Source: Drechmeria coniospora (lineage: Eukaryota > Ascomycota > Sordariomycetes > Hypocreales > Ophiocordycipitaceae). Taken from it: DNA of 64,000 bases. The translations under genes were made by a program, and so were the position numbers. Numbering within the stretch: the first letter of the stretch is position 1; each line of letters opens with the position of its first letter. The stretch spans positions 2,511,390 to 2,575,389 of the forward strand of contig NC_054391.1 of the NCBI RefSeq assembly GCF_001625195.1. The letters are read 5' to 3'. Positions 37,757 through 48,063 of this stretch are shown piece by piece. The notes beneath the pieces were generated by a model that saw only the letters and a program-made list of their open reading frames with translations, was not told the origin of the DNA and searched no databases.

Positions 37757-37957
37757 TGTTATGGAGTCACTAGTACTACCAGTATCTAGTAGTCGGAAAT
37801 AGTTGTTAAGAAACCTACGGAACACTAACTTAAGGTACGAGGCATTGGAGTACTTATACTCTAATGCCTGCTTAGTTATAGGATACGAGTTACGTACGGT
37901 AGCGCGTGGCTCTATCCTAGGACATAGCTCTATTAGGCAAAGCCTAATATCATAATA
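37757..37957 (-). repeat. 3' LTR of the chromovirus
   Basis: 201 bp, TGTTATGG...CATAATA (the terminal CA is mutated to TA). It differs from the other LTR at seven sites. Confidence 0.93.
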
Positions 37958-37960
37958 TAT

Positions 37961-37973
37961 CCCCCTCCTTCCC
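37961..37973 (-). other. Polypurine tract of the chromovirus
   Basis: The minus strand reads GGGAAGGAGGGGG three bases before the 3' LTR. It would prime plus-strand DNA synthesis. Confidence 0.8.
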
Positions 37974-38008
37974 TAATTCCTCTAGTAGTCCTTAATTAAT
38001 CCAATAAC

Positions 38009-38030
38009 TTTTTTTTTTTTTTTTTTTTTT
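38009..38030. repeat. 22-bp T/A homopolymer inside the chromovirus
   Basis: A run of 22 T (A on the element's sense strand) lies just inside the polypurine tract and next to the tandem duplication that starts at 38031. Confidence 0.9.
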
Positions 38031-38240
38031 GCCTCTGTCCTGTTTGCGGGTGGTTGCCGGGCGCGTGTGTTGACGCTTCTGTAGCTAAGGTTCCGTTGCA
38101 GCCCCGTTGCGCTACCCCTTTGTCCTATTTGCGGGTGGTTGCCTCTATCCTGTTCGCGGGTGGTTGCCGGGCGCGTATGTTGATACTTCTATAGCTAAGG
38201 TTCCGTTGCGGCCCTGTTGCGCTGCCCCTCTGTATTTCTT
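38031..38240 (+). repeat. Tandem duplication, unit about 110 bp
   Basis: Copy 1 is 38031-38140 and copy 2 begins at 38141. Both start GCCTCTRTCCTGTT and contain GCGGGTGGTTGCCGGGCGCG. Most differences between the copies are C/T or G/A. It lies between the A/T run and the convergent ORF, so it may be part of that ORF's leader. Confidence 0.8.
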
Positions 38241-38441
38241 ATATATTCGTTACGGGTAAGTTGCGTATTTCCTCTTTCCTCCTTCGTAATTGCCGCTTCC
38301 TTTAATGCTGCCGTTACAATTTCTTGCTTCCTCCCGCTCTCCCGCCTTCCTTACGGTACGTACCGTACCGGGGTTCTTGCTGCCGCTTATCGCTAACTGC
38401 TTGTATTAGTCGATTACTTACTTTCCCGTCGCCGCGCTGCT

Positions 38442-39341
38442 ATATCTACTGCCGCCAATACTCCTCCTCCTCCTCCCAATAACAACAATAGCCCTGTTCG
38501 TAGCTACGCCTCGGACAAGGCGTCGGCCGTTCGGTCGATAGGCGGCTTTACCGTCCAGGGAGACTCCTCGGACGAGGAGTATAACGTCCCTGCCGCTAAG
38601 GCTTAGATGTATTTACCCTGCATTGAACGTCTAGTCCGCACTAGCGCCGCCTACTGCGAATGTAGTAGCGGCAATGGCTATACTACCTGCACCTCGGCTC
38701 GGCGCAGGTGCGAATAGATTCCGTACCTACTAACGCTGCATCCGCGCCTCCGCCGTATCGTTTGCGAGCTCGTTCTTGCCGCCGCCGAAGGCGACTATAT
38801 TATTTCGGCTGCCCGTACTAAGACGGCTGAATTGCCCGGCCGCCGCGTTTGCCTCTCCGCCCCGTTTCGCCAGCTTGCCGATACCTAGCGTAAGCTCTAT
38901 AATGCTGCTAGGACGACTCCTGCCGACGTTATCCCCGCCACTCCCCTTACCCCCGCCGGCGGTACTGCCCGTAGTGCCGCCGCTGCGGCGCTGCCCTTGA
39001 CTTCTGGCGACCCTATGGGTGCCCTAGTGCTAGCCTCGCAGGCCCTAACGCCGTCGCGCAGCGGTAGTGTATAGCAGTAGCAGCTGCAGATGCTAGTGCG
39101 CGGTTTTGCTAGCGCCGTACAAGGCCTGCGCAACCATTAGGGCGCGCAGGACGCCCGGCTCAACAGCTTTGAGCTAGTGCAACAGCAGCAGTCGGGCCTT
39201 ATGGCCGCGATCTACGAGGAGCTAGTTGCTGCCCGCCGCGTCCTGTTTGCGGACGGCCTCCCAACGCCGGCCCCGCCCCTTTACCTTTCGTCCTTAGTCG
39301 AGGATAACTCGAGTAAGTTACCGCCTCCCCCCGGCCGTTAA
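38442..39341 (+). pseudogene. Additional convergent ORF of the chromovirus, Cys-rich, broken only by TAG
   Basis: One plus-strand frame of 300 codons runs to TAA at 39339-39341. It lies opposite to gag-pol and tail-to-tail with the end of pol (about 39360). It is interrupted only by TAG codons (six seen) and never by TGA or TAA, as expected if CAG or TGG codons were hit by RIP. The probable start is ATA at 38442 (an ATG changed at TpG), though the open frame extends back to 38397. Visible features are a Pro/Asn-rich N-terminus and an acidic patch QGDSSDEEYN. A Cys cluster follows, with CIERLV, YCECSS, TTC and RRRC at regular spacing. The Ala-rich C-terminal half has Gln-rich helical stretches (LVQQQQSGLMAAIYEELVAA). 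A zinc-binding or nucleic-acid-binding protein is plausible; no function is claimed. Confidence 0.6.
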
Positions 39342-39359
39342 GGGCCCAACGTTTGTGCG

Positions 39360-42300
39360 CTACGGCGCTGAGACTTTGTCTTGCTTGTAGCGCCCCGATT
39401 GGGGCTGGGAATGTAAGCCGCGCCGACGCTGTTGTCGTAAGGAGACTAGTCCGTCGTAAGTAAGTGCGCTACCCTATTTTTGCTCGTAGTCTGCTAGTGC
39501 TTTGGTCTCCTGTAGATTTTCTAGTAGTTCCTACGTAGGTTAGTTATACTCGGCCTATTTGACTAGGATATTGCGGCGCTTACCTTACCCTCTTGCGTTC
39601 TTTGCGGCTAAGATTTCCTCTACAATATACTCTTCCTACGGTACGCCGTCCTCGTCCTCTACTAAGAGCGGCCCTAGCTCTGTATTCGTTAAGGCTTGAC
39701 TAGGTAGCGGATCCGTTGCGGCCCGCTCTACTAGGTCCATATAAAAGGTAGGGTACATACCTTGGGGGACATCTAGCGTAATAGTTAGGGGGGTCGGTAC
39801 GGCTACGACCGTATACTTAGCTATTACCTAGTCTAGCTTCTTGGATGGGCGTAGAGACTTTATATAGCGTAGATTTAGCTATACCTTGTCCCCTACCTGG
39901 AAACGCTCCGCTAGGCGCCGGTAGGAGTTTAATTCTTCCTCCAAGCGTTGCTGTGCAAATGCAATTACCGCCTAGGCCAGCTCGGTGCCTTCGCGCAGGC
40001 GCTATGCGAACGCTACTGCTCGCCCTTTACCTATAGTTGCGCTTAGGGTAGGAGCTTCCACCCGTTGTACTGCGTTAACTTTGTATCCCAATAGGAGACT
40101 GTTCGGGCTTATACCGGTAACGGAAGAGTCCCTACCATTTAGCGCCAGCTAGCATACCGCTAGATAGTCCGGCCAGTTAAATTGGTCGAATGCTATAAAG
40201 GTACGTAGGATTGCTTGAACTTCTTGGTTCGCTCGTTCCGTGCCTCCGTTTAACTGCAGGTAATATGCTGTAGATAGCCGCTGTTCGATCCCGACAATAC
40301 GGCATAACGTTGCCTAGAACTGGCCGACCTAGTCTAATCCTCGGTTGGATATAATGTATTCCGGGAACCTACGGAAACGCTACTAGTACTCCTTAAACCG
40401 TTCGGTATACGCTTCTGCCGTTATAGACGTTATAGCTTCCAGCTGTACGTACTTAGACAGCCTGTCTGTAAGTACTATTATATACTATAGCGCTTATTCG
40501 TCTTATGCGGGTAGCTCCGTCATAAAGTCCACGGAGATTTGTTTCCAATATCTATCCGGCGGCTCAATTTACCGTAGTAGGCCCTAGCGGCGCTGCCTAC
40601 TCTTGTAGCTACGGTAGCAATAGCAGTTCCGTACAAATTGCCCTACCGCTGCCGATATATAATCCTAGTAGTAATTCCTCTTTAGCGCTGCGAATATAGC
40701 ATTTCGTCCTAGGTGCCCCGAGATAGGGGAGTTATGGACTTAGTGGATAACGCATATAGTTAGCGGTTCCTACGATAGTAGCTACAGGCGCCCTCGGAAC
40801 TATAGCGCACCGTACGCGTTAATAGTACAGTCGGCTACCTATTCCCGCGTATCTACTTTGTCCGGGAACTTACGGTCTCCGCAACGTATAGTATCTAGGC
40901 GTACTGTATACGTTTGGTCCTTAATAACTGCCTGGTCCTATAGCTCCTGTAAGCTGGTATCGTGGAATAGCCGTAATCCTAGTGGTAGGTTGCTAGGCGG
41001 TTGCTCTACGGGCGCGCTGCGGGTATTCGGCGAACTTCCGAAATTGCTAATTAATATAGGTTGTAATACTTATATAGTTCGGGGTTGGTGCTCTACGTCC
41101 TACTGCCTGCGTAATAGTGTATCTAGCCGTTGCGCTTAAGATCCCGGCCTATACTGTAAATGAAAGTTAAACTGCAAGAGCTTCTCAGCCTACCGTACCT
41201 AGCGCTCCGAGATTTCCCGCAGTCGGGTAAAGTATTCTAGGTTCTTGTAGTCGGTTAGAACCATAAACGGTACGAATACCCCTTGCAGGTCTGCCTACTA
41301 TACCTTAAGGCAGCGTACTATAGCCAAGAGCTCCTTATCGTAGATTGTATAATTGCGCTCTACGGCCGTTAATTTTGCCGAATGGTATGTAACTAAGCGC
41401 AGGATGCCTTTCTCGTCTACCTATAATAGGCATCCTCCCAAAGCCGTACCGGAACAATCTGCCTCTATAAACGTTAGTCTCTCTGCATCCTATTGTACTA
41501 GGATCGGGTGCGATATAAATAGTCGCTTTAGTTCTTCGAATGCATTATCCTCGTTGGTAGTCTAGCGGAACGGCTGCCCCTTGCAAGTAAGCTAGGATAG
41601 GGGCGCTATTAATTCCGCGAACTAGGGGATAAATTCCCGGTAGAAGTTAGTAAACCCCAAGAAACTGCATACCCCTCGGACGGTCCTTGGTACCTTCCAG
41701 TTGCGGATAGCAGCTATCTTTACTAGGTCGGTCCGGATTTCTACTCCTGCCTAAATAATATAGCCTAGGTACTTAACTTCCTTAACTGCAAAGGCGTACT
41801 TATCTAGGTCTAAGTATAGACCTGCTTTACGTAGGCGTTAAAGTACCCCTTTTACCTTCCGAATATGGTCCGCCTTAGAGCCGCTTGTATATACTAAGAT
41901 ATCGTCCAGAAAGGCCGTTACGAAGTTACCTAAATTAGTTCCAAGTACCCCGTTAATGTAACGCTAGAATGTTGCGGGAGCGCCTGTAAGTCCGAACGGG
42001 TAGACCAGCTATTCAAATAAGCCGAAGCGGGTGCGGAATACCGTAAGGTACTTGCTGCCGGGCGCAATACGGATCTTATGGAAGGCCGCCCGTACGTTGA
42101 GTTTCGTAAACCAGCGGGATCCTAACAGGGAGCGCAATATTTCCTTTATTAGCAGTAGGGGATACCTATCCTATATCGTAATCTTGTTTAGTATACGGTA
42201 ATCTACGTAAAGGCGCTAACCCCCCCCCGGTTTCTTGGTTAGGAGGATCGGTACCGCTACCGCTAAGGAGCTAGTACGTATCTACCCTTTGTCCAACAAT

Positions 42301-44281
42301 TCGGTAATCTACTGTCGTACCTCCAACAACTAGTCCCGTAGCATATTGTACAATAGTCCCTACGGTAGCTCTAGGGGTTCCTCGTTGGGCCCGGTTTGCA
42401 GCTTAATGTAGTAGTCCCTTAGTCCCTGGTGCGGAGGAAGGCCGGAGGCCTACGCCTTATCGAATAAGTCGGTAAACTCCTTTAGGTAGGCGGGTAGGTA
42501 TCCCTCCGTCCCGCTGGGCTTAGGGCTTGGTGCTACTTAGCGGAGTACTACCGAGATCTCCATTAAGTTGGTAACTACCGCTTGGCTCTCCGGTTCGGCT
42601 ATAACAGACGAAACAGTTGCAATTTTAAGGTTGTAGCTACCGCGCTACGGCTGTATATCTGCTGCTTATACTACCTGGCCCCTTACCGCTCTAATTGTAA
42701 GGCGGCGTTCGGCTGCGTACAGGTCGATACTGCGGTATTCTATCCACAGTAGGCCTAGTATTGCATCTCGGCTAAGGCCTAGCACTACGTATAGTACCGC
42801 TAGAGACTTCTAGCCGTCTATATCGAGCGCAACTCGTACTATATGCGAGATATATAGATATACCTCCGTTAGGCCGCCCTAGCGACGTATTACTGCTACG
42901 GCTATCTTTAACCGGCGCCGTACCGGTAGTAGAATAAGCTTAAGGCGCAGACTTTGGGCCGTACGTTCGCTAATTGCGCTATAACAATTGCAACCGCAAT
43001 CGATTTAAACGTTTAAGAAACGGGTAGAATTTACAAGCGTTAGGATAAGGAACGGCGGCCTGTCCAACTGCGCCTCGATATCCTAAAATTGCTTCCTTTA
43101 ACGCTTGGTCCTCCCGCTTTAGTCCTTATCTATACCGTCTTGCCCTTGCGCGAGACTTAGCTCGGGGGCGCTTTGTTTTCCGAGAACTAGTCTAAGGATT
43201 CCTCCTATACGTTCTCCCTCTCTGTATTTACCCGATGAATGGATAGATTTTGTACCAGTCGCGCCGCGGGCTGCATTTTGCAGTCTTTAATAAAGTACTG
43301 CTTGGATCCGTAGCGTAAACAAGCGCCCTCCTCCTTACGCGCGTTAATTGTACTGCGGGGGACCTAAGTTGTACGCTGGCTTAACGACTGCCCTGGGCTG
43401 GTCCTTGTTCCTTGGGTTACTGGGCGATAGCGCCCTATAGTTACTGCATTAATGCCCGTTATCCATGCGTTACCGTCCTCGTCCGTTATAGGTTTTGTCG
43501 GGGCTGTTACGCGGCCGTAGCGGTTCCGGTATTTCTCCTCCAAGCGGTACGATTCAATATCTACCGCAATGCTACGGTAAATATTAACGGCCGCCTTGTA
43601 ACTATCTCGTAGGATATTACGCCCAATACTGCTATCCCGCATAGTCTTATTGAGCACGCAACGCAGCTTAACGAGTTTAATTTCGTCGGGCCAATTTATT
43701 CCCCTAGCTAACGCTAGCTTTTGTTTAAAGCGCACGTAGAATGAGGTAAATGCCTTATTGCTTACTTGCTCTAGTTATTCGAGCTCGGTCTGCGCTATCT
43801 CCATCCGATAAGGGTCGGCGAAAACGGATTCGAGGTAAGCCAAGAATTATAACGGGTTGTACTGGTACGACGGCCCTGCTTCGAAGAAGGCTGTAACGCG
43901 GGACTAAATCTTGGGCGCTAAGTACTGCCAGACGAATATCCACTGGTCCTTGTCGGTACCGATAAACTTACGGTCGGTAACTAGCTTGTAGGCTATAAGT
44001 ATCTTCCAGGCTGTAAACGTAGTCTTATCTCTATCGTATGGTGCCCCTGTTAGTATTGGTTTACGTCGGACTTAGGGAAGTATTGCTGGGCTATTAACAG
44101 TTAAGGGGGTCCGTACCGATCCCGACGTGGTACCGGGCTGCGCCTCCCGGGACGCTTGGTGCTGCATTACCGTAGCGATTTGCTGGCGTAACTGCTGGAT
44201 TTCTGTAAACCAGTCGGGTAGTGGTTGGCTAGCGGTAGCATTTTGTTCGCTAGGTAGTGCGTTGTTGTCCTGTTGATCCAT
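39360..44281 (-). pseudogene. Broken gag-pol of the chromovirus
   Basis: Starts with an intact ATG at 44281 (MDQQDNNALPSEQ). Gag core at 43735-43364. A CCHC knuckle at 43326-43285 now reads CLRYGSKQYFIKDC, so ligands 2 and 3 are Tyr. A protease-like motif (IDCGCNCYSAIS) lies near 42990. The RT catalytic Asp pair is intact (FLDDILVYT, 41912-41901 region). The integrase HHCC domain has both His (40745-40743, 40736-40734) and the first Cys (40625-40623), but the fourth ligand is Tyr (40616-40614) and stops replace nearby Gln/Trp. A chromodomain lies near 39640-39490 (EEYIVEEILAAKNARG), with two expected Trp codons now TAG. No functional protein could be made. Confidence 0.88.
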
Positions 44282-44322
44282 TGTTCAATAGTCTGCGGCC
44301 TACTGCTTGCCGTAACGAAGGG

Positions 44323-44334
44323 AGGTTTCTTAAA
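44323..44334 (-). other. Primer-binding site complementary to the element's own LTR (self-priming)
   Basis: On the sense (minus) strand TTTAAGAAACCT directly follows the 5' LTR. The 11 bases TTAAGAAACCT are the exact reverse complement of AGGTTTCTTAA in the sense strand of the same LTR (44394-44384). This is the arrangement known from Tf1, where the mRNA 5' end folds back to prime cDNA synthesis. Confidence 0.7.
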
Positions 44335-44535
44335 TGTTATGGAGTCACTAGTACTACCAGTATCTAGTGGTCGGAAATAGTTGTTAAGAAACCTACGGAA
44401 CACTAACTTAAGGTACGAGGCATTGGAGTACTTATACTCCAATACCTGCTTAGTCATAGGATACGAGTCACGTACGGTAGCGCGTAGCTCTATCCTAGGA
44501 CATAGCTCTATTAGGCAAAGCCTAATATCATAACA
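44335..44535 (-). repeat. 5' LTR of the chromovirus
   Basis: 201 bp, TGTTATGG...CATAACA. A sense-strand GTATAAGTA lies about 42 bases upstream of the AGGTTTCTTAA block and could be its TATA box. Confidence 0.93.
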
Positions 44536-45226
44536 AAGATATTAATTTCTAACGGACAGGGCACTACTTATTATGTCTAGTAAATATTAAACGTTAAGCT
44601 TCAATGCGTAAATAAATAAAAATACTTACTAAGCGTTTTCACATTAATATTATAGTATTTTATATAATATCTCGTATTGAAGCAAGTACATAGGAATAAC
44701 CTGGGCATTATGATAAATATTATACATTACAGGCACTAAAAAAACCAATTACAGTATGTGTTACTGCTGAAGCCTCATGCACAACTAACCCTTGGTGCAG
44801 GAAACTGCGCCTCCTCCCCCATGAGCTTATCTGCGCGTTACGTCGGGACGGTAATTATCGTGCGCTGCGACAAATTTGAACATGCGACATCGTTGTGCCC
44901 GCCCTACATGGATAAGTGATGCGTTCCCCGCGTCCTAACAATGCATCGAATATTCCCATTTGATTGTTGTATTGAGCATCAGAGCGGCAACGCGTGCTGT
45001 GCCATATGATGGTACTTCGTGATGAGACGATGGCGCGGGTTGCCGTGAAGCAGGCCGCAGCTCTGTGGCAAGTTCTGATTCTCATTTCAAAGACTATTCT
45101 CACTGTTAACACTGTTTCAGTTCCATTCTGTCTTTTGGGCGTATCTCCTTTTCGCTCGAACGCTATTCGTTAGCTGGTAAGGCCCCGATTCTGATATTTG
45201 AAGGAGTGAAGGCTGCTGACAAGTGG

Positions 45227-48063
45227 ATGATGCCAGAGCAACCACGAATGTCGTTCTTCTTGCTATTCCTCCTTTCGGGAGCAATATGCCTTGCAGCCGG
45301 TCATTTGTGCAAGCCGTTTTCTGTTCCACCGCGGCGACTCGCTGCCAACCACCACCACAACCAAGACCTGTCCCCATATCGTATCGCTACGAGCGAAGCC
45401 CTCTGGGCTTTGGAAAGTAGTCAGCTTCCAAATCGGCCCAGGAGGACGTCTCTACCAGCCTTGTTGCTCTGCATTGTCATGCGACTGGAGTTATTATACT
45501 ATGTAAATACACGGCAACGGTGCTCCATCTCGGGCGTCGAGGTGAGTTTACTTTCCTCATCTCCGCCGCGTTCTTTTTGACCTGGTTGCTATAGGCCTTT
45601 GCGTGTCCTCTTTTGATCGGCTACGAAGCCTTATCCAGCCAACGACAATGGGGTATTCCACACTCAAAAGGCACAGACGACCCATGGCGCAGTTGTTTTG
45701 ATGACTTGTACGACTGGTTCACCGGCTCACGTATAGCCGCGGTCATCATGACTCTCAGTACTTGCATCCTCGCCTTGGGCACATCCATGTCCATGAATCA
45801 AAGCTTGTCTTCTACCTACCTGTGTTTCGACCCCATTGACAGCAGGCCGCGAACAGTTCTGCTCCAAATTTTGGCTGTTATTCTGGACTGTATTATTGTC
45901 AGCATACTTTGGAGGATTCTGACCTGGTCTAGGACGGCCAGACTTATGTTACGCACTCTGGGCAACACACTTCTCATGTCCTCTCTGCTCATTGCATCTA
46001 TGTGGGTTGGCGGGGCCTTCCTGGGTAGCACACAGAGCTTTGGCGTCCCCTATGACGGCTCGCATTACCTTTTTGACGTCTTGGTGGACGCATCCTCATT
46101 CGCCATTTGGGTGATCTCTACGTCATTTTGGGTTTGCGAGACGTCACCGGGTACAGCAATCAGCGTGGTCACAATTCTCACGGGAACGTGGAGTGCCACC
46201 GTTAATGTGCTTGGTTTCGGTGACTGGTTGCATCAATCGCGGATGGACAGCTTGCTGCCATTATGGCTCGTCGCTCTTGGAGCCGTATTCTTCGCCTATT
46301 CTCACGAACTTCGTCACGTTATCTTCATCCAACGCGCCTTCTTGGGAATCCTGTTGGTGATACTTTTGGCGGTAACAGCAATCATCACTCTCAATAGAGG
46401 AGTCCAAGTATTTGAGCAGCGTCATCCGATAAGCGAGCTGATCTACGAGGCTCAGACAAAGCATGAGCGTTGGCTGGTCAAGGCAACGACAAGTAGTACG
46501 CTCTCTGCTGCGGTGTCAGTCTACGAGGAGCGACACTCGGGTCGGTCTCCCCCTCCCAATTTCGCCGAATGGTATCAGTTTGCGTCGTCTTCCACAATCA
46601 TCATTGATGAATTCGGACAGGTTGACAAGGATCTCGCCCCGTTCTGGGCCTTCTCTCCGTCTGAGCTTCGAAGGCGGGCAGATATCATGGCTTCACTGCC
46701 GGGCATCGCCACTATCGCTGTGCACGACGGGCTAGTGGAAATACGTGGCGATGGTGACGAGAGAGAAAACTCGGATCTGGTCGAGCTGGCAGAAATGATC
46801 CGAAAATTTTCAAGTCATCTTCCAGACATGGTTTTACCCATCAACCTCGGATCAAACCCGCGCATTCTTCCTTCCTGGCGAGAGTTTCGGCAAGAACAAC
46901 ATGCTGATTTGACGTCGATGATTGATTCTACGTTGAAGAGGTCAGCCGGTACCTCGAACCAGACAACTGCCTCAGACGCGCGCAACGGGCCAGAACTTGA
47001 TACGAGCCCGATCCAGGCGGTAGCCTTTCGCCAGATGCACGTCGGTGCATGCCCTCCTGGTTCGGGGATGAGAACGGGTTTGCGACAGAACGTTGGGAAA
47101 TTCTGCTCACACTGTGCGGACAGGCATTCGCGGGGCCAGCTGCTGAATGACTTTGGCCTGTCACTAGAAATCTGCGCCCAGCCAGACGTGCAGTCTCTGC
47201 ATGGTTTTTTCCTGGCCGACCGCCGGCCGCCTCCCGTCCGACAGCTACTGCCCCTGTTCAGCGCGTCCAAAGCCGACGGATTCGGCGATATAGTGATCCC
47301 ATTGCCGAGATCTAGACCGGAGAAGCCTGATAGCACATGGCAGTTCACACGACGATATGATAGCCTCTACTGGAGGGGCTTGGTAGGAGATGCCAGTTCC
47401 TCTAACGACAAAGCACTCCGTGGGAGCCACAAACTCAGGCTGCTTCATCTCCTTAAAATGCCAACGGCGCAAGACCGTGTTGTCATGATACTGCCCGTGT
47501 CCGGGAAGGAGAACTTGTACAAGCCAGAAGTGGTCCCTGCCTTTGATGCCAGCAACGCGCTGCGGTTCTCCGTCGAGATCAATGACTCCTCGGCCTGCTC
47601 GGGAGGGCGCTGCCAACTCATCAAGCAAGCATTTGGCATGAAATCGGATAACGAGGAGCCCCTAGAATACCGCTACGTCTTATTGACGGATGAGGATGAC
47701 GGCCCTCCAACACAGGTATTGCGTACCATGGGGTCAGGAAGTGTCCCCATGGTGTCGACGATATTCCGTACGTGGTACACGGATCGCATCGAGCCATGGC
47801 TTCACTTTGTGCCCATTGACCTCCGCTACCAGGCCCTGCACACGACACTGTCCTACTTTGGCGGCATAGAGAAGCCGGTGAAGATCAAGGGCAAGGCCAC
47901 AAAATTCAACGGTAGCGTGAAAGACGGCGAATGGATCAGCCATCAGGGCCAGAGGTGGGCGGCCAAAGCGCTGGGGATGAAGGACATGGAAGTCTATCTT
48001 TTCCGAGTGCTTCTTGAATGGGGTCGACTGATTGACGACCAACGAGGCGAAATGGGAGGCTGA
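45227..48063 (+). CDS. Membrane glycosyltransferase with GT90 (CAP10-like) domain
   Basis: Exons 45227-45541 and 45595-48063 give 927 aa. An N-terminal signal-anchor-like segment (FFLLFLLSGAICLAAG) is followed by a polytopic region with roughly eight to ten hydrophobic helices (to about residue 380). The C-terminal half is soluble and resembles the fungal GT90/CAP10 family: ELIYEAQTKHERWL, NFAEWYQFASSSTIIIDEF, DIVIPLPRSRP, YDSLYWRG, then YRYVLLTDEDDGPPTQVLRTMGSGSVPMVSTIF and a conserved WLHFVPIDLRY. GT90 proteins are Golgi/secretory glycosyltransferases; cryptococcal members add xylose to capsule glycans. The acceptor here is unknown. Start chosen as the first true ATG; ATG 45230 and 45248 are alternatives. 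Confidence 0.8.

Larger units (their letters stand above)
37757..44535 (-). mobile_element. Full-length Ty3/gypsy chromovirus, RIP-inactivated
   Basis: The 6.8-kb element is flanked by a perfect AAGAT target duplication (37752-37756, 44536-44540) and bounded by two 201-bp LTRs. It is transcribed on the minus strand: the 5' LTR is 44335-44535 and the 3' LTR is 37757-37957. Internal order is gag, protease, RT, RNase H, integrase, chromodomain, which is the chromovirus order. A polypurine tract (minus strand of 37961-37973) abuts the 3' LTR, and a primer-binding site abuts the 5' LTR. Reading frames are broken by many TAG/TAA stops explained by CAA/CAG-to-TAA/TAG and TGG-to-TAG changes. CpG is retained while CpA is depleted, i.e. 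CpA-directed RIP. A separate plus-strand ORF lies between pol and the 3' LTR. Confidence 0.93.
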
